From Bradyrhizobium hipponense (GTDB lineage Bacteria > Pseudomonadota > Alphaproteobacteria > Rhizobiales > Xanthobacteraceae), in contig NZ_VSTH01000086.1 in NCBI RefSeq assembly GCF_008123965.1, positions 1 through 32,998 on the forward strand: a DNA stretch of 32,998 bases, in the 5' to 3' direction. Numbering within the stretch: position 1 is the first letter of the stretch; every line of letters begins with the position of its first letter. Below the pieces are notes generated by a model that ran no database searches, was not told the origin of the DNA, and saw nothing but the letters and a program-made list of their open reading frames with translations. The translations under genes were made by a program, and so were the position numbers. Below, piece after piece: positions 8,894-17,070 of this stretch.

Positions 8894-10059
8894 CGCCGTC
8901 GCGCCTCCGAAGCCACGTGTGCGGACATGCTGCTGTCGACGATCGTTGCCGGGCTGGCAATCCCGTGGACGGGGCTTGCCGCCCACAAGTCCTGCGCGAC
9001 CGGCAATGGCGCGATCTGCATATCGGACCACCAAGCCCGCTCGTTGCCGTGTCGGTGCAGGTCTTGGTGGTGGGTACGGCACAGCGGCACGATGAACTCG
9101 TCGCTGACCTTGCGGCCCAGGGATCGCGGTTGCGCGAACTTCAGGTGATGCGGATCGGACGGAGACTGCTGGCAGACCAGGCAGGGCTGTCCGCGCACAA
9201 ACAGCCGGTGGTCTTTGCTGCGCTTGCGCGGCGGCTCCTTGGGGAAGGCAAGCCCGGGTGTTTCATGCGGGTCGGGTGCCGTGCCTGCCGCGGCGGCCGA
9301 ACCCGGTGCAGGGACCAGGCTTGGCGCACCGTCTGCGGCGCGCGCTGCCTCTGCAAGACTAGTCGCGGGAGCTAGCGCGAGCGCCATTTGAAAGGCGGCC
9401 TCGACGACCCGGGCGTCGGCTTCCAGCAGCGTGTTCTTCAGCGGCAGGCTGGCCTTAGCCCAGGCCAGCAAGTCCTCGCTCGCGCTGAGTTTAGCGAGTT
9501 GCCCCAACAGCTGCTCGCGCAGCTCGGCGGACTGTGGCGCATCCAGCACTGGCGGGCGGTGCAGAACGCCCTTGGCGGGCTTGGCTTTGGCGCCGAACCC
9601 AGCTTTGGGCTCCGCGCCCGGCGAACCGGCGACCGCGTCGGGCGCGTCGAGATCATCCTCGCCGGCAATCCCGACCAGCGCGAACAGGGCGTAGCGGCGG
9701 GCGTAGGTCAGCGCCGCGCCCATGCGGTGCGGCGCCTCGACGTCCTTGAGGGCGCAGACCGGCCAGTCCGAGGAGATCCACTCGCCGGAGGCATGGGCGA
9801 GCAGGGTGGTGAGCTGAATGATGCCGGTGGCGGTCTCGACCCGGGTGGTCTGGATGGTGGCGATTTCCTGCTGGCTGAGGGTCTTGCGCACGATGTCGAG
9901 GCCCGCGGCCAGCGAGGCGTAGCGGAACGTTCGATCGTCATCGCGCAGAAACGGCGAGCGGATCTGAGCCGTCAGGGTCTTCTCCGGGTTGGTCAGTTCG
10001 GCCTGGGCGCGGGCCAGTGCGGCGGCGATTGCCCCGATATGCTCACTGGCCTGGTGCAT
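8890..10059 (-). CDS. ERF-family single-strand annealing protein with C-terminal zinc/HNH-like domain
   Basis: 389 residues. The N-terminal ~145 residues match the ERF family (phage recombinases that anneal single strands): QIRSPFLRDDDRTFRYASLA near residue 32 and the signature RMGAALTYARRYALFALVGI near 112, followed by GEDDLDAP. A linker rich in Ala, Pro and Lys follows. The last ~100 residues carry CLVCQQSPSDPHHL then LCRTHHQDLHRHGNE, a CxxC/HH pattern typical of HNH-type or DUF968-like zinc domains. Fusing the two would tie annealing to DNA binding or nicking. The ATG at 10059 follows GGAGATGGAGAG and overlaps the end of the YqaJ gene; an ATT at 10086 in frame is not needed. Annealase identity is firm; activity of the tail is inferred. 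Confidence 0.85.
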   Translation of the reverse strand: MHQASEHIGAIAAALARAQAELTNPEKTLTAQIRSPFLRDDDRTFRYASLAAGLDIVRKTLSQQEIATIQTTRVETATGIIQLTTLLAHASGEWISSDWPVCALKDVEAPHRMGAALTYARRYALFALVGIAGEDDLDAPDAVAGSPGAEPKAGFGAKAKPAKGVLHRPPVLDAPQSAELREQLLGQLAKLSASEDLLAWAKASLPLKNTLLEADARVVEAAFQMALALAPATSLAEAARAADGAPSLVPAPGSAAAAGTAPDPHETPGLAFPKEPPRKRSKDHRLFVRGQPCLVCQQSPSDPHHLKFAQPRSLGRKVSDEFIVPLCRTHHQDLHRHGNERAWWSDMQIAPLPVAQDLWAASPVHGIASPATIVDSSMSAHVASEARRR

Positions 10060-10903
10060 GGACGCTCTCCATCTCCACCGGATCAAAGCTGATGGCGCCG
10101 GATTTGGCGCGCTTGGCGCGAAGGCCGTGACCGATCGCCTCCTTGGCGTCCTCGGGCATCAGCTTCTTTAACTCCGCCTTGGTGAGTTCGTGCTCGCCAT
10201 GGGCGGCACGGGTCCGCAAATAGATCGCTGCAAAGTCGGCCCAGAGATTGGACGCGGTCATGTCGACGACCTTGACGGCGGCCAATCGCGGCCGCGGCGT
10301 CTCGATCCCGAACAGGAGCGGCGGCTCGCCGCTCTGCACGCAGCGCCAGAACTTCTTTTCTGCCGTGAGCAGCAGGTGCTGGTAGAGCGGATCGGCGTGG
10401 ACCGTGAGCTCGACCCATTTGCCGCCGCCGGTGATGATCGACAGCACCGCCGAACGGGCGGCGACCACCCACATGTTGTGCTGCAGCTGCGCCATGTGCT
10501 TGTCGGCCGCGGCCTCCTCGGTGAAGGCCCAGGGCAGCATGAACTTGGCCTCGAACACCGCGCCGGTTTCTGCGACGATGCCATCGAGTGTGGCCGCCAT
10601 CCAGCGGTGGACCGGATGTCGCACCCGTTTCTGAATGTCGGTAATGGTCGCACCCGACGCGCGCTGGTACCAGCTCCGGTTGAGGTCTTCGGTGACGGTG
10701 CCGAGCTGGACGATCAGGTTGTGCGCAAAATCTTGCGGCGCGACCTCGCCGCGCTTTTCCCGCCACAGGCGCGTGAGGTCGTCCTGGTCATGGCCCATGA
10801 TGACGCGGGCATCCGAGCCGCCGATAAAGGCGCGCCGGTCAATGGGGTCGAACTTGATGACATGATGTGGCGCCTCGGCGCCATGGGCTGAGATCGTGGC
10901 CAC
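10043..10903 (-). CDS. YqaJ-like viral exonuclease (lambda-exo-type recombinase)
   Basis: 286 residues from the GTG at 10903, which follows AAGGAG by 6 bases; the longer upstream frame is not needed. The PD-(D/E)XK nuclease core is visible: IGGSDA at about 27-32, Glu72 in GTVTEDLN, Asp107 in ATLDGIV, Glu118-Ala-Lys120 in FEAKF, then the MAQLQHNMWV helix (about 137-146) typical of YqaJ/lambda exonuclease. Such enzymes resect 5' ends so that the partner annealase can pair strands. The next gene is an ERF annealase, an established pairing. Expression may be controlled by the leader structure at 10903-10977. First gene of a three-gene overlapping operon. Confidence 0.88.
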   Translation of the reverse strand: MATISAHGAEAPHHVIKFDPIDRRAFIGGSDARVIMGHDQDDLTRLWREKRGEVAPQDFAHNLIVQLGTVTEDLNRSWYQRASGATITDIQKRVRHPVHRWMAATLDGIVAETGAVFEAKFMLPWAFTEEAAADKHMAQLQHNMWVVAARSAVLSIITGGGKWVELTVHADPLYQHLLLTAEKKFWRCVQSGEPPLLFGIETPRPRLAAVKVVDMTASNLWADFAAIYLRTRAAHGEHELTKAELKKLMPEDAKEAIGHGLRAKRAKSGAISFDPVEMESVHAPGQ

Positions 10904-10977
10904 CGGTATCTCCTTAGGTCTGACGCGGCTTGGCGCCGCACCACCAAAAACCCCGCGATCGCGAGGGGAGATACCGG
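10903..10977 (-). promoter_or_regulatory. Structured leader of the yqaJ operon: terminator-like hairpin and ribosome-site-sequestering repeat
   Basis: In the minus-strand transcript, CCGGTATCTCC (10977-10967) is perfectly complementary to GGAGATACCGG (10913-10903). The latter contains the GGAG ribosome site and touches the GTG start. Between them, 10968-10951 can form a CCCC...GGGG hairpin with a CG-rich inner stem, followed by TTTTT (10950-10946), like an intrinsic terminator. Flanking GATCG/CGATC bases could lengthen the outer helix. This suggests attenuation or translational control of the recombination operon, but folding was judged by eye. Confidence 0.5.
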
Positions 10978-11143
10978 GGCGATCGGTGCGCCGGTCTATG
11001 CAGTAACGCTCCTTTTGCTGGGGAATGCCAGTGCTTTCTGCAGCAAGATTCTTGCTCTTTTTGGCCGTAAATCCTTGAAAAAACAACGCTTTGGAGCGAG
11101 CTTGGGAGCCGGGCAGAAGGCCGACACGCGGGGACGTGCAGGC

Positions 11144-11539
11144 ATGGCATCAAACCGACAAATCGAAGCCAATCGCGCCAACGCCAGGCGCAGCACCGGC
11201 CCGAAAACGCCCGGCGGAAAGGCCAGGTCCAGCGGCAATGCCCTCCGTCACGGATTGGCGCGTCCCCGCGACCGCGATGACCCGGATATCGCGCGTCTGG
11301 TCAGCGCCATCATTTCGGGATTTCGGCATGGTGGCATATCCGACATGGTCGTGGACCTCGCGCGGGCCAAGCTCGAGCTGGTGCGCATCCGCGCCGCCCG
11401 CCAGCAGATGTTGGCGGCGCTACTGGACTGCCCAGTCCCGGCGGATGTAAAGCGCGTCACGGGCCTTGACCGCTATGAGCGCGCCGCCCTGGTCAGGCAG
11501 AGACGGGCGCTTCGGTTCTTAGGACGAGAGCGAGGCTGA
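11144..11539 (+). CDS. Small conserved hypothetical protein, Arg/Ala-rich (STGPKTPGGK type)
   Basis: 131 residues starting MASNRQIEANRANARRSTGPKTPGGKARSS and continuing NALRHGLARPR. That N-terminal block is a recurrent signature of short alphaproteobacterial proteins of unknown function, often near mobile DNA. The rest is helical, with many Arg and Ala residues; the Cys in LLDCPVPADV is unremarkable. It is transcribed divergently from the yqaJ operon, sharing the 10904-11143 spacer. The gene appears intact. No function can be assigned. Confidence 0.7.
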   Translation: MASNRQIEANRANARRSTGPKTPGGKARSSGNALRHGLARPRDRDDPDIARLVSAIISGFRHGGISDMVVDLARAKLELVRIRAARQQMLAALLDCPVPADVKRVTGLDRYERAALVRQRRALRFLGRERG

Positions 11540-11717
11540 ACGGCAAATTGGCTTCGTTCCGGAATTTGCTACTGATGCCGATCGGGCGGCTCAACGGACA
11601 TCGGACAGGGCACATGCGCGATGCGTTTCGGTACGTGCCAGAATGGCGCGGTGCAACGGCGGTGCGGCGTGCCCGCACGAGCCGTCCCAACATGCATCGA
11701 TCGGGTCGGCGGCGGAC
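11540..11717. other. Short spacer, no gene recognised
   Basis: No recognisable gene. A plus-strand frame encoding an Arg-rich peptide is present but lacks a ribosome site. Confidence 0.3.
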
Positions 11718-11884
11718 CTAGGCAAGGACGGTCCGCTTCCGCACCGCCTTTCCGGATAGAAAATCGCGCAAGAGCTTCACGGGATCGGCACTCAGAGCGG
11801 GGGCGATGCCGACAAATTCGACCAGGTCAATGCGCCGTTCGCCGCCCTCGTATTTGGCGATGAACGATTGCGAATCTCCGTGCT
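11718..11884 (-). pseudogene. C-terminal fragment of an XRE/Cro-CI-type repressor
   Basis: The minus strand encodes SQSFIAKYEGGERRIDLVEF, then VGIAPALSADPVKLLRDFLSG and a basic tail ending at 11718. This is the recognition-helix half and end of an XRE-type HTH domain (usual form: PQSFIAKYE.GERR.DVVEF..IA.ALG.DP..LL). The first helices of the domain are absent. Upstream the frame runs through sequence antisense to the nuclease fragment. The gene was therefore cut near 11880 by a rearrangement. Confidence 0.6.
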
Positions 11885-12173
11885 CGGTGGCACCAAAAAG
11901 CTGGTCGACCTCGAGCTGGAGCTTCCGGTGATCAACGAGCGGGCGGCTGTCCAGGTCAAGTCTGCCGCCAACCAAAAGACCCTCCACGCCTACATCCGCC
12001 GAATGGACGCCACCGCGCAGTTCGACCGGTTCTTCTTCATTGGTCATTCGCCGAAGGGGGCGCTGAGCGCCCCCGACGACCGCTCTGATATTCACGTCTG
12101 GACCGGTCGCGAGCTCGGTTCGGCCATCATGCGGCTCGGGCTGCACGATTGGGTGATGGAGAGGCTCGCCTAG
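11868..12173 (+). pseudogene. C-terminal fragment of a restriction-endonuclease-like (PD-(D/E)XK) protein
   Basis: About 101 residues. After GGTKKLVDLELELPVINERA comes AVQVKSAANQ, a QxK-type nuclease motif preceded by acidic residues, then FDRFFFIGHSPKGAL and VHVWTGRE-like sequence (read here as IHVWTGRELGSAIMRLGLHDW). This resembles the end of Mrr-like endonuclease domains. The only nearby start is a TTG at 11868 without a ribosome site. Further upstream the frame enters sequence antisense to the repressor fragment and hits TAG at about 11757. It is probably an N-terminally truncated relic. A short functional protein is a less likely alternative. Confidence 0.5.
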
Positions 12174-12188
12174 CGGCATCGCACTCCA

Positions 12189-13589
12189 TCAGACCCAACT
12201 CAGCGTGTAATCGTAACCATTGTCCTCATACCCAAGCGCCTGGCTGATGCTGTCGACCTGGTCGTCGTGACGGCCTTGCGGGAAGGTCAATAGCTCCATC
12301 TCGAGCTCGGCCAGGAACGGCGCGTTCCTTGGAAACCACACCCGTCCGGCGACAAATTTGGCCTGCTGAACGTAGAGGCGGCCGATCTTATCGTGCTCGA
12401 TTTTGATGGGATTGACGAAGCAATCGCCTTTCTCTCGGAGCTCCTGCGCCAGCGCAATCCCGGTGGAGGCGTCTTCGATCAGGATCTCGTGGGGCTTGAA
12501 GCGCTTGGCGAGCCCGAGTGCGGTATCGCGGAGGACGGGATACTCGAACCGAGCGCGAACAAGATCCAGCAGGTAATAATTCCCGTCCGCGACCTGCCAT
12601 GTCGTACACACCGACCAGTCATTTTGCGCGCCATTCTTGGCGGCGGTATCCCAGCTCTGGATGATCCTGCTGCCAACCTCATGCGGCGGAGCGCTGTCGT
12701 AATACCGTAACCAATCGCGCTTGATCATGGCCCCGCCGGCCGGCACTGGAGCCTGCTGATATTGTGCGGCGAACACGTCGGGCCCGAGCGTCTGCTGCAG
12801 CTTGCGCAGCGTCTCAATCGATTCATGGGTCGAATGCAGCGCGTCACCTGACGTCCTGAAATGAAATTCATTGGGACCGATCGGCACCACGGCATCTGTA
12901 TCCGCGATCGCGGGCAAGCTCAGCACCTCCCACTCATCGGATGAACTGGCCAGAAAACCCGACAAATCGTCCAGATGAACGCGCTGCATCACCAGGATCA
13001 CCGCGCTGGTCTGCTTGTTGTCGAGCCGCGACATCAACGTATTGGGCACCCACTGGTTGACACTATTTCTGCGCGTTTCCGATAGGGCATCGATGGGCTT
13101 CTGCGGATCATCAATGATGATGACGTCACCCCCCAATCCGGTCAGCGTTCCCGACACCGAGGTCGCCTTGCGAAATCCGCGCTGCGTCGTGATGACCTCG
13201 CCTTCGGTGCTGCGCGCGATGCGCATGCTTGGAAAAGCGCGCTGGTAAAAACGGGCGTGCGCTATCGATCGAAAGTCACTTGCATGCTTGGCAGAGAGAT
13301 CATCCGCATAGCTGATGGCGATGATGCGACGCCAGGGTTCGAGGCCGAGCAGAAACAGCGGAAACGCCACCGACACCGTGATGGATTTGAGGTAGCGCGG
13401 CGGCATGTTGATGATCAAGCGGGTGATCTCGCCGCGGCGAATGCGCTCGAGCTGGTATGCGATCGCTTGGATATGCCAGTTCGGCAAGAACTTCGTGCCG
13501 GGATTGAGGTGAAGAAAGCAGCGATAGACAAAGCTGACGAAGTCATTGCGTAGAATGGCGTCGAACAGTGCGCGATCGTGGTCGGTCAC
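12189..13589 (-). CDS. Phage terminase large subunit
   Basis: 466 residues with a packaging-motor ATPase and nuclease. The ATPase has a deviant Walker A (PPRYLKS, residues 63-69, as in many terminases) and Walker B GDVIIIDD (154-161). The C-terminal RNase H-like nuclease shows SWDTA (312-316), IEDASTG (371-377) and the final acidic site HDDQVDS (441-447). All parts are present and of normal length, so it looks intact. The GTG start overlaps the stop of the DUF5681 gene (GTGA). No portal or capsid genes follow; downstream lie the nuclease and repressor fragments. It could belong to a prophage remnant or phage-derived island. Confidence 0.92.
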   Translation of the reverse strand: MTDHDRALFDAILRNDFVSFVYRCFLHLNPGTKFLPNWHIQAIAYQLERIRRGEITRLIINMPPRYLKSITVSVAFPLFLLGLEPWRRIIAISYADDLSAKHASDFRSIAHARFYQRAFPSMRIARSTEGEVITTQRGFRKATSVSGTLTGLGGDVIIIDDPQKPIDALSETRRNSVNQWVPNTLMSRLDNKQTSAVILVMQRVHLDDLSGFLASSSDEWEVLSLPAIADTDAVVPIGPNEFHFRTSGDALHSTHESIETLRKLQQTLGPDVFAAQYQQAPVPAGGAMIKRDWLRYYDSAPPHEVGSRIIQSWDTAAKNGAQNDWSVCTTWQVADGNYYLLDLVRARFEYPVLRDTALGLAKRFKPHEILIEDASTGIALAQELREKGDCFVNPIKIEHDKIGRLYVQQAKFVAGRVWFPRNAPFLAELEMELLTFPQGRHDDQVDSISQALGYEDNGYDYTLSWV

Positions 13590-14011
13590 TCCGATTCTCC
13601 TCGCTTCTTGAATTTCTCTTCCAGTTGTTGGACGTACGATTCCAAGACCTTGCGATCATCCATATCAAGGACGTCGTTGGCCGGCCGTTCGGATGACGAG
13701 CCGAGTTGCTGTCGCCGGTTGAGAAGGAAGGCCGCCGCTCTGAGATTGCTCTTCAGCGCATCTTCAGCGGTTTTCAGGAATAGGGCTTCCAGAAAGCTGA
13801 TTATCCGCACTCTCCCGCCCTGGCGGATGTCCACCTTCCGATTGAAAAGTTCGTCGATGATGGTCGCCTCGTTCTTCGAGCCTTTGGGCCGACCGCGCTT
13901 GTTGCCGGATTGACCCGGCTTGAACTGGTGTTCGGGGGGCGGGCGGCCGTAGCCGACGTCGGTTCGCTTTCCGCGCGCGCCGGCCGGACCCTGTTGTCTG
14001 CGGCGGCTCAT
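13586..14011 (-). CDS. DUF5681 protein, likely small-terminase-like partner
   Basis: 141 residues. Residues 20-43 carry the DUF5681 signature (GYGRPPPEHQFKPGQSGN followed by KRGRPKGSKN). A helical region (EATIIDELFNRKV, then FLEALFLKTAEDALKSNLRAAAFLL) and a charged tail follow. Proteins of this family commonly precede large terminase genes, so a DNA-recognition or small-terminase role is plausible but unproven. The ATG overlaps the natural end of the methyltransferase gene (ATGA), and its own stop overlaps the terminase start. Confidence 0.85.
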   Translation of the reverse strand: MSRRRQQGPAGARGKRTDVGYGRPPPEHQFKPGQSGNKRGRPKGSKNEATIIDELFNRKVDIRQGGRVRIISFLEALFLKTAEDALKSNLRAAAFLLNRRQQLGSSSERPANDVLDMDDRKVLESYVQQLEEKFKKRGESE

Positions 14012-15482
14012 GTGCTACGCTCCGATGATGTGGCAGCGCGCTCGGCGGCCACCTCGTCGAAGGTCTGGCCGGTGGCGACGAGGATGGCATCGCGCCTGGT
14101 GACGTCCTGCCATCGACGCAGCGCGGCATCGACGTAGAGCGGATCGATCTCCAAGCCATAGGCGCCGCGGCCGACGCGCTCGGCCGCAAGCAGGGTGGTG
14201 CCAGACCCCAGGAAGGGGTCGAGCACGAGATCGCCACGGCGCGTGCAGTCCTTGATCGCGTCCGCGATCAAAGGCACCGGTTTGACTGTGGTTTGACTGT
14301 GGGATGAACCGTAAGGTCGGCGAGCCGGCCTTGGCGGAAGGTATTGACGCCGGCGTAGGTCCAGACGTTGGAGCGATTGCGGCCATGGCGGCCAAGCTCG
14401 ACGTTGTTGAGGTGCGGCGCATCGCCGTTCTTGTAGACGAAGATCAGTTCGTGCTGGGACCGATAGAAACTGCCCTGACCGGCATTGGTCTTGTTCCAGA
14501 CCACCAGATTTTGCAGCGGACCAAAGACGGTCTGTCCGGCGCCGTGCATCTCGCCAATGTGCCGCCAGTCCGTGAAGATATATTGGATCGCACCGTCAGC
14601 CCCATGCTGTGTGGCCAGTCGCATCCACTTGATGTGAAAATCGGTAAACTCGGCCGGCGACATTTTGCCGGACGCAACCGCGAATTCGCGGTGCTTGATC
14701 TTGCCACGGCCGAGCGTTGTGGAAATCTGCACATTATAAGGGGGATCCGCGATCAGCATGCTGGCCCGATCGAGGCCCATGAGTACTGACCAATCTGCCG
14801 AATCGCAGGCATCGCCACACAGCACGCGATGCTTGCCGAGCTGCCACAGGTCTCCTCTGCGACTGATGGGATGCTTGGCGATGACGCAGTGGGTGTCCGC
14901 CGAATCCAAATCGCCGAAATCGATCATCAGGCCATCGATCTCGGCCGGCTCAAAACCAGTGATGTCGAGGCTGAGGTTACATTCGGGGAGGAGAGAGGCG
15001 AGTTCACCAAGTTCTTCGGCGAGCAGCTTGCGATCCCAGCCTGCGTTCGCCGGAATCTTGTTGTCGGCGAGAGCCAGTGCGCGCTTTTCGGCGTCGCTCA
15101 GGCCGCCCATCACCAGGACCGGGACCTCCTTCAATCCAAGCTGCTGGGCCGCCTCCGAGCGGGCGTGCCCGCAGATGATCTGCAGCTCTTCATCCACTAG
15201 AATGGGATAGGTCCAGCCGAATTGGACGATCGAGTTGGCAAGTTGCTTGACTTGCTTCTTGGGGTGGGCCCGCGCGTTCCTCTTCGCCTTCGTGAGGGAT
15301 TGCAGCGGCAGCAATCGCACTTCCGGTTGATCAACCGCAGGCAGGCGAGAGCTTGCCGTTGAAACCTTCAGATGGGTCTCAATTGGTCGTTCGACTTGCT
15401 GGATTGGCTTTCGGCATTGGGTAAGGGTGTTAGGCTTGTCGCGCCGTGGTTTGCGGACGGCCTTCGTACAATCGAGCGTCAT
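14008..15482 (-). pseudogene. ParB-domain DNA methyltransferase (N4/N6 type), frameshifted by an 11-bp duplication
   Basis: The N-terminal part has a ParB/Srx-like domain (about 60-126, with GHARSEAAQQLG at 105-116). The methyltransferase follows with motif IV DPPY at 246-249. The frame continues to VHPTVKP, then ends at TGA (14268-14270) after PQSNRCL. The missing C-terminus is in another frame: VPLIADAIKD, then motif I DPFLGSGTT, ending at 14008. An exact 11-bp tandem repeat, tttgactgtgg at 14281-14291 and 14292-14302, causes the shift. With one copy, HPTVKPVPLIADAIKD reads through. Motif I (SAM binding) is therefore separated from DPPY. The ATG at 15482 has AGGAG 8 bases upstream. Restart at the GTG at 14277 could give a split enzyme, but inactivation is more likely. 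Confidence 0.85.
14281..14302. repeat. 11-bp direct tandem duplication inside the methyltransferase gene
   Basis: Two exact adjacent copies of tttgactgtgg (14281-14291, 14292-14302). Loss of one copy restores the full methyltransferase frame. Confidence 0.95.
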
Positions 15483-15566
15483 GTTTGCTGCTCCTCGTCG
15501 TTAAAGGAGCAGTTCATATGCACAATACAGCTGCGTCGGGTAAACAGAAATAAAAGCGTAAAACAA

Positions 15567-16292
15567 TCAGATGGTTAGATGATGTTTCTGCCATTTTGGC
15601 GCTCTGAATCCAAGCGCGATGAGGCCCTTGCGGAGTGTTTCAGCCGAGATTTTAGTCGGAAACGGCACATAGCGCGGCACAACGTCGCCGGCCTTGAAAT
15701 AGCAAATTTCACTGTACGGCTGCTGGCCCTTTTTCTGAAGCTGTTCAAGTCGTTCATTTACCCGATAATGCGCTTCTTTTAGATGGGGAATTAGCGAAGC
15801 GAGGCGCTCATATTCCTCCGGCGACCGATTGTAGCGGTGCTCTCCCAATGTTTCGAACAGCAAATCTACGGCCAGCTCTTCGAGGGACATGCGGTTTCGG
15901 TGCATTGATGCACTCCAAGGCAAGGCCGGTGCGAGCTCGACCGCGCGAAGCCGCGTGCCATCGGCAAGCTCTACGGCGCCGCTGCCATCGATGATCGCCT
16001 CGTGGAATCGGAAGATGTCGAATGTTTCGGCGTCCTGGCTGCCCTGACGTTTGGCCCGAAATTGCTTGGAGCTAGGCAACTTGACGACGAAGATCGTCTC
16101 CGCGGTCGTGCTCTCGGCGAAGACGGCTACCAGGCCGACGATTTCTTCCGAGCGGACCTGCAAGGCACCGACCCGGATTTCCGCGGTCCGCGCGCCGTCG
16201 AAGACGCCTTGTGAATGCAGAACGTCGATAACGTCCGCAACCGTGCGCCGCCTGCTGCGTTGGTCCTCGAGAAGCCATTTGTAACGGGGCAA
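15567..16292 (-). CDS. Hypothetical protein, 241 residues
   Basis: The TTG start follows GAGGA by about 6 bases. The protein begins MPRYKWLLEDQRSRRRTVAD. It appears to have an N-terminal alpha/beta part (VLHSQGVFDG...EIVGLVAVFAE...IFVVKLPSSK) and a helical C-terminal half (MSLEELAVDLLFETLGEHRY, then a Glu/Lys/Gln-rich helix, then a C-terminus with YVPFPTKISAETLRKGLIALG). There are no signal, membrane or known catalytic motifs. It lies 85 bases upstream of the methyltransferase gene on the same strand and may belong to that operon. I do not recognise the family. Confidence 0.7.
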   Translation of the reverse strand: MPRYKWLLEDQRSRRRTVADVIDVLHSQGVFDGARTAEIRVGALQVRSEEIVGLVAVFAESTTAETIFVVKLPSSKQFRAKRQGSQDAETFDIFRFHEAIIDGSGAVELADGTRLRAVELAPALPWSASMHRNRMSLEELAVDLLFETLGEHRYNRSPEEYERLASLIPHLKEAHYRVNERLEQLQKKGQQPYSEICYFKAGDVVPRYVPFPTKISAETLRKGLIALGFRAPKWQKHHLTI

Positions 16293-16637
16293 TGCGGGTC
16301 CTCAGGATCAACGTGGGATACAACTGCAAAACGTCAACCCCGTAGCTCTACGGTCGTTGAGACCGGGACGGTCACGCAATCCGGTGCAGCTGAGTGTGGC
16401 CCTTGCCGGTTCAGACAGATGGGCGTTGTAGCGGCGACAATGGTCCCGGAGAGCGGAAGACGACGCCCGGTCCAGTCCGGTCAGCTGCACACATCAAGCG
16501 GGAGAACAGATCGCGTCCGCGCCGCGAACAGGCGATGAGAATTAGCGTCCTGACCGACCTTGGACCTTGGCCGTCCAGGAATAAGCGTCAATTCCTGACG
16601 CGTGGGATCAATCGACGACGGTTGCTGGACGCCAATT
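16293..16637. other. Spacer, no gene recognised
   Basis: Nothing recognisable. Short frames on both strands lack ribosome sites and protein-like composition. Confidence 0.3.
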
Positions 16638-16822
16638 CAGCTCGTCGAGCCGGAGGTCGGCTGAGTTGAAGGCTCGTCTAAGGAGAGGGTCTCGATCGCG
16701 GCTTTGAGCTTCACACGATGGCCAAGCGTAAGACCAAGTTCTTTGAGATTATCGTCGGTAAGGCAGAGCTTCGAAGTCGACGTCGTCGCCATTGGGCGAC
16801 GTCACTCAAGGTGGCCCTCCTC
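16638..16822 (-). pseudogene. Relic of a SAM (sterile alpha motif) domain
   Basis: The minus strand reads NGDDVDFEALCLTDDNLKEL followed by GLTLGHRVKLKAAIETLSL and a stop at about 16638. The pattern DVDFEAL..LTDDDLKELG...LGHR.KLL.AI is the second half of a SAM domain, as found at the front of some Bradyrhizobium adenylate cyclases and signalling proteins. Just upstream, another frame gives a TTG start with SDVAQW, the usual SAM domain beginning, but the middle helices are missing and the frame is shifted. It is an internally deleted relic. Confidence 0.55.
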
Positions 16823-17070
16823 GACTGCAAAAGGTTATCGAAGTCGCACAACCCACGCAAACAAGGCCGCTAGCGACCGCTTCGGGTCTTGGCTGCGGTG
16901 CCGCTCCATCTGAGAAGCAGATTCTCCGCGCTTCGCGAGATTTCACGTTTTCACGCAGCCAGGGTCAAAAAGCATCGCGCCGGTGTTGGCGTCGATCGAC
17001 GTGCCGAGCCTGGTCTCCGAACGAAACTTATTAAGACGATCGATCAGCCCGGTGCATTTTGCAAACTCAC
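16823..17070. other. Spacer, no gene recognised
   Basis: No convincing coding sequence or RNA gene seen. Confidence 0.3.
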
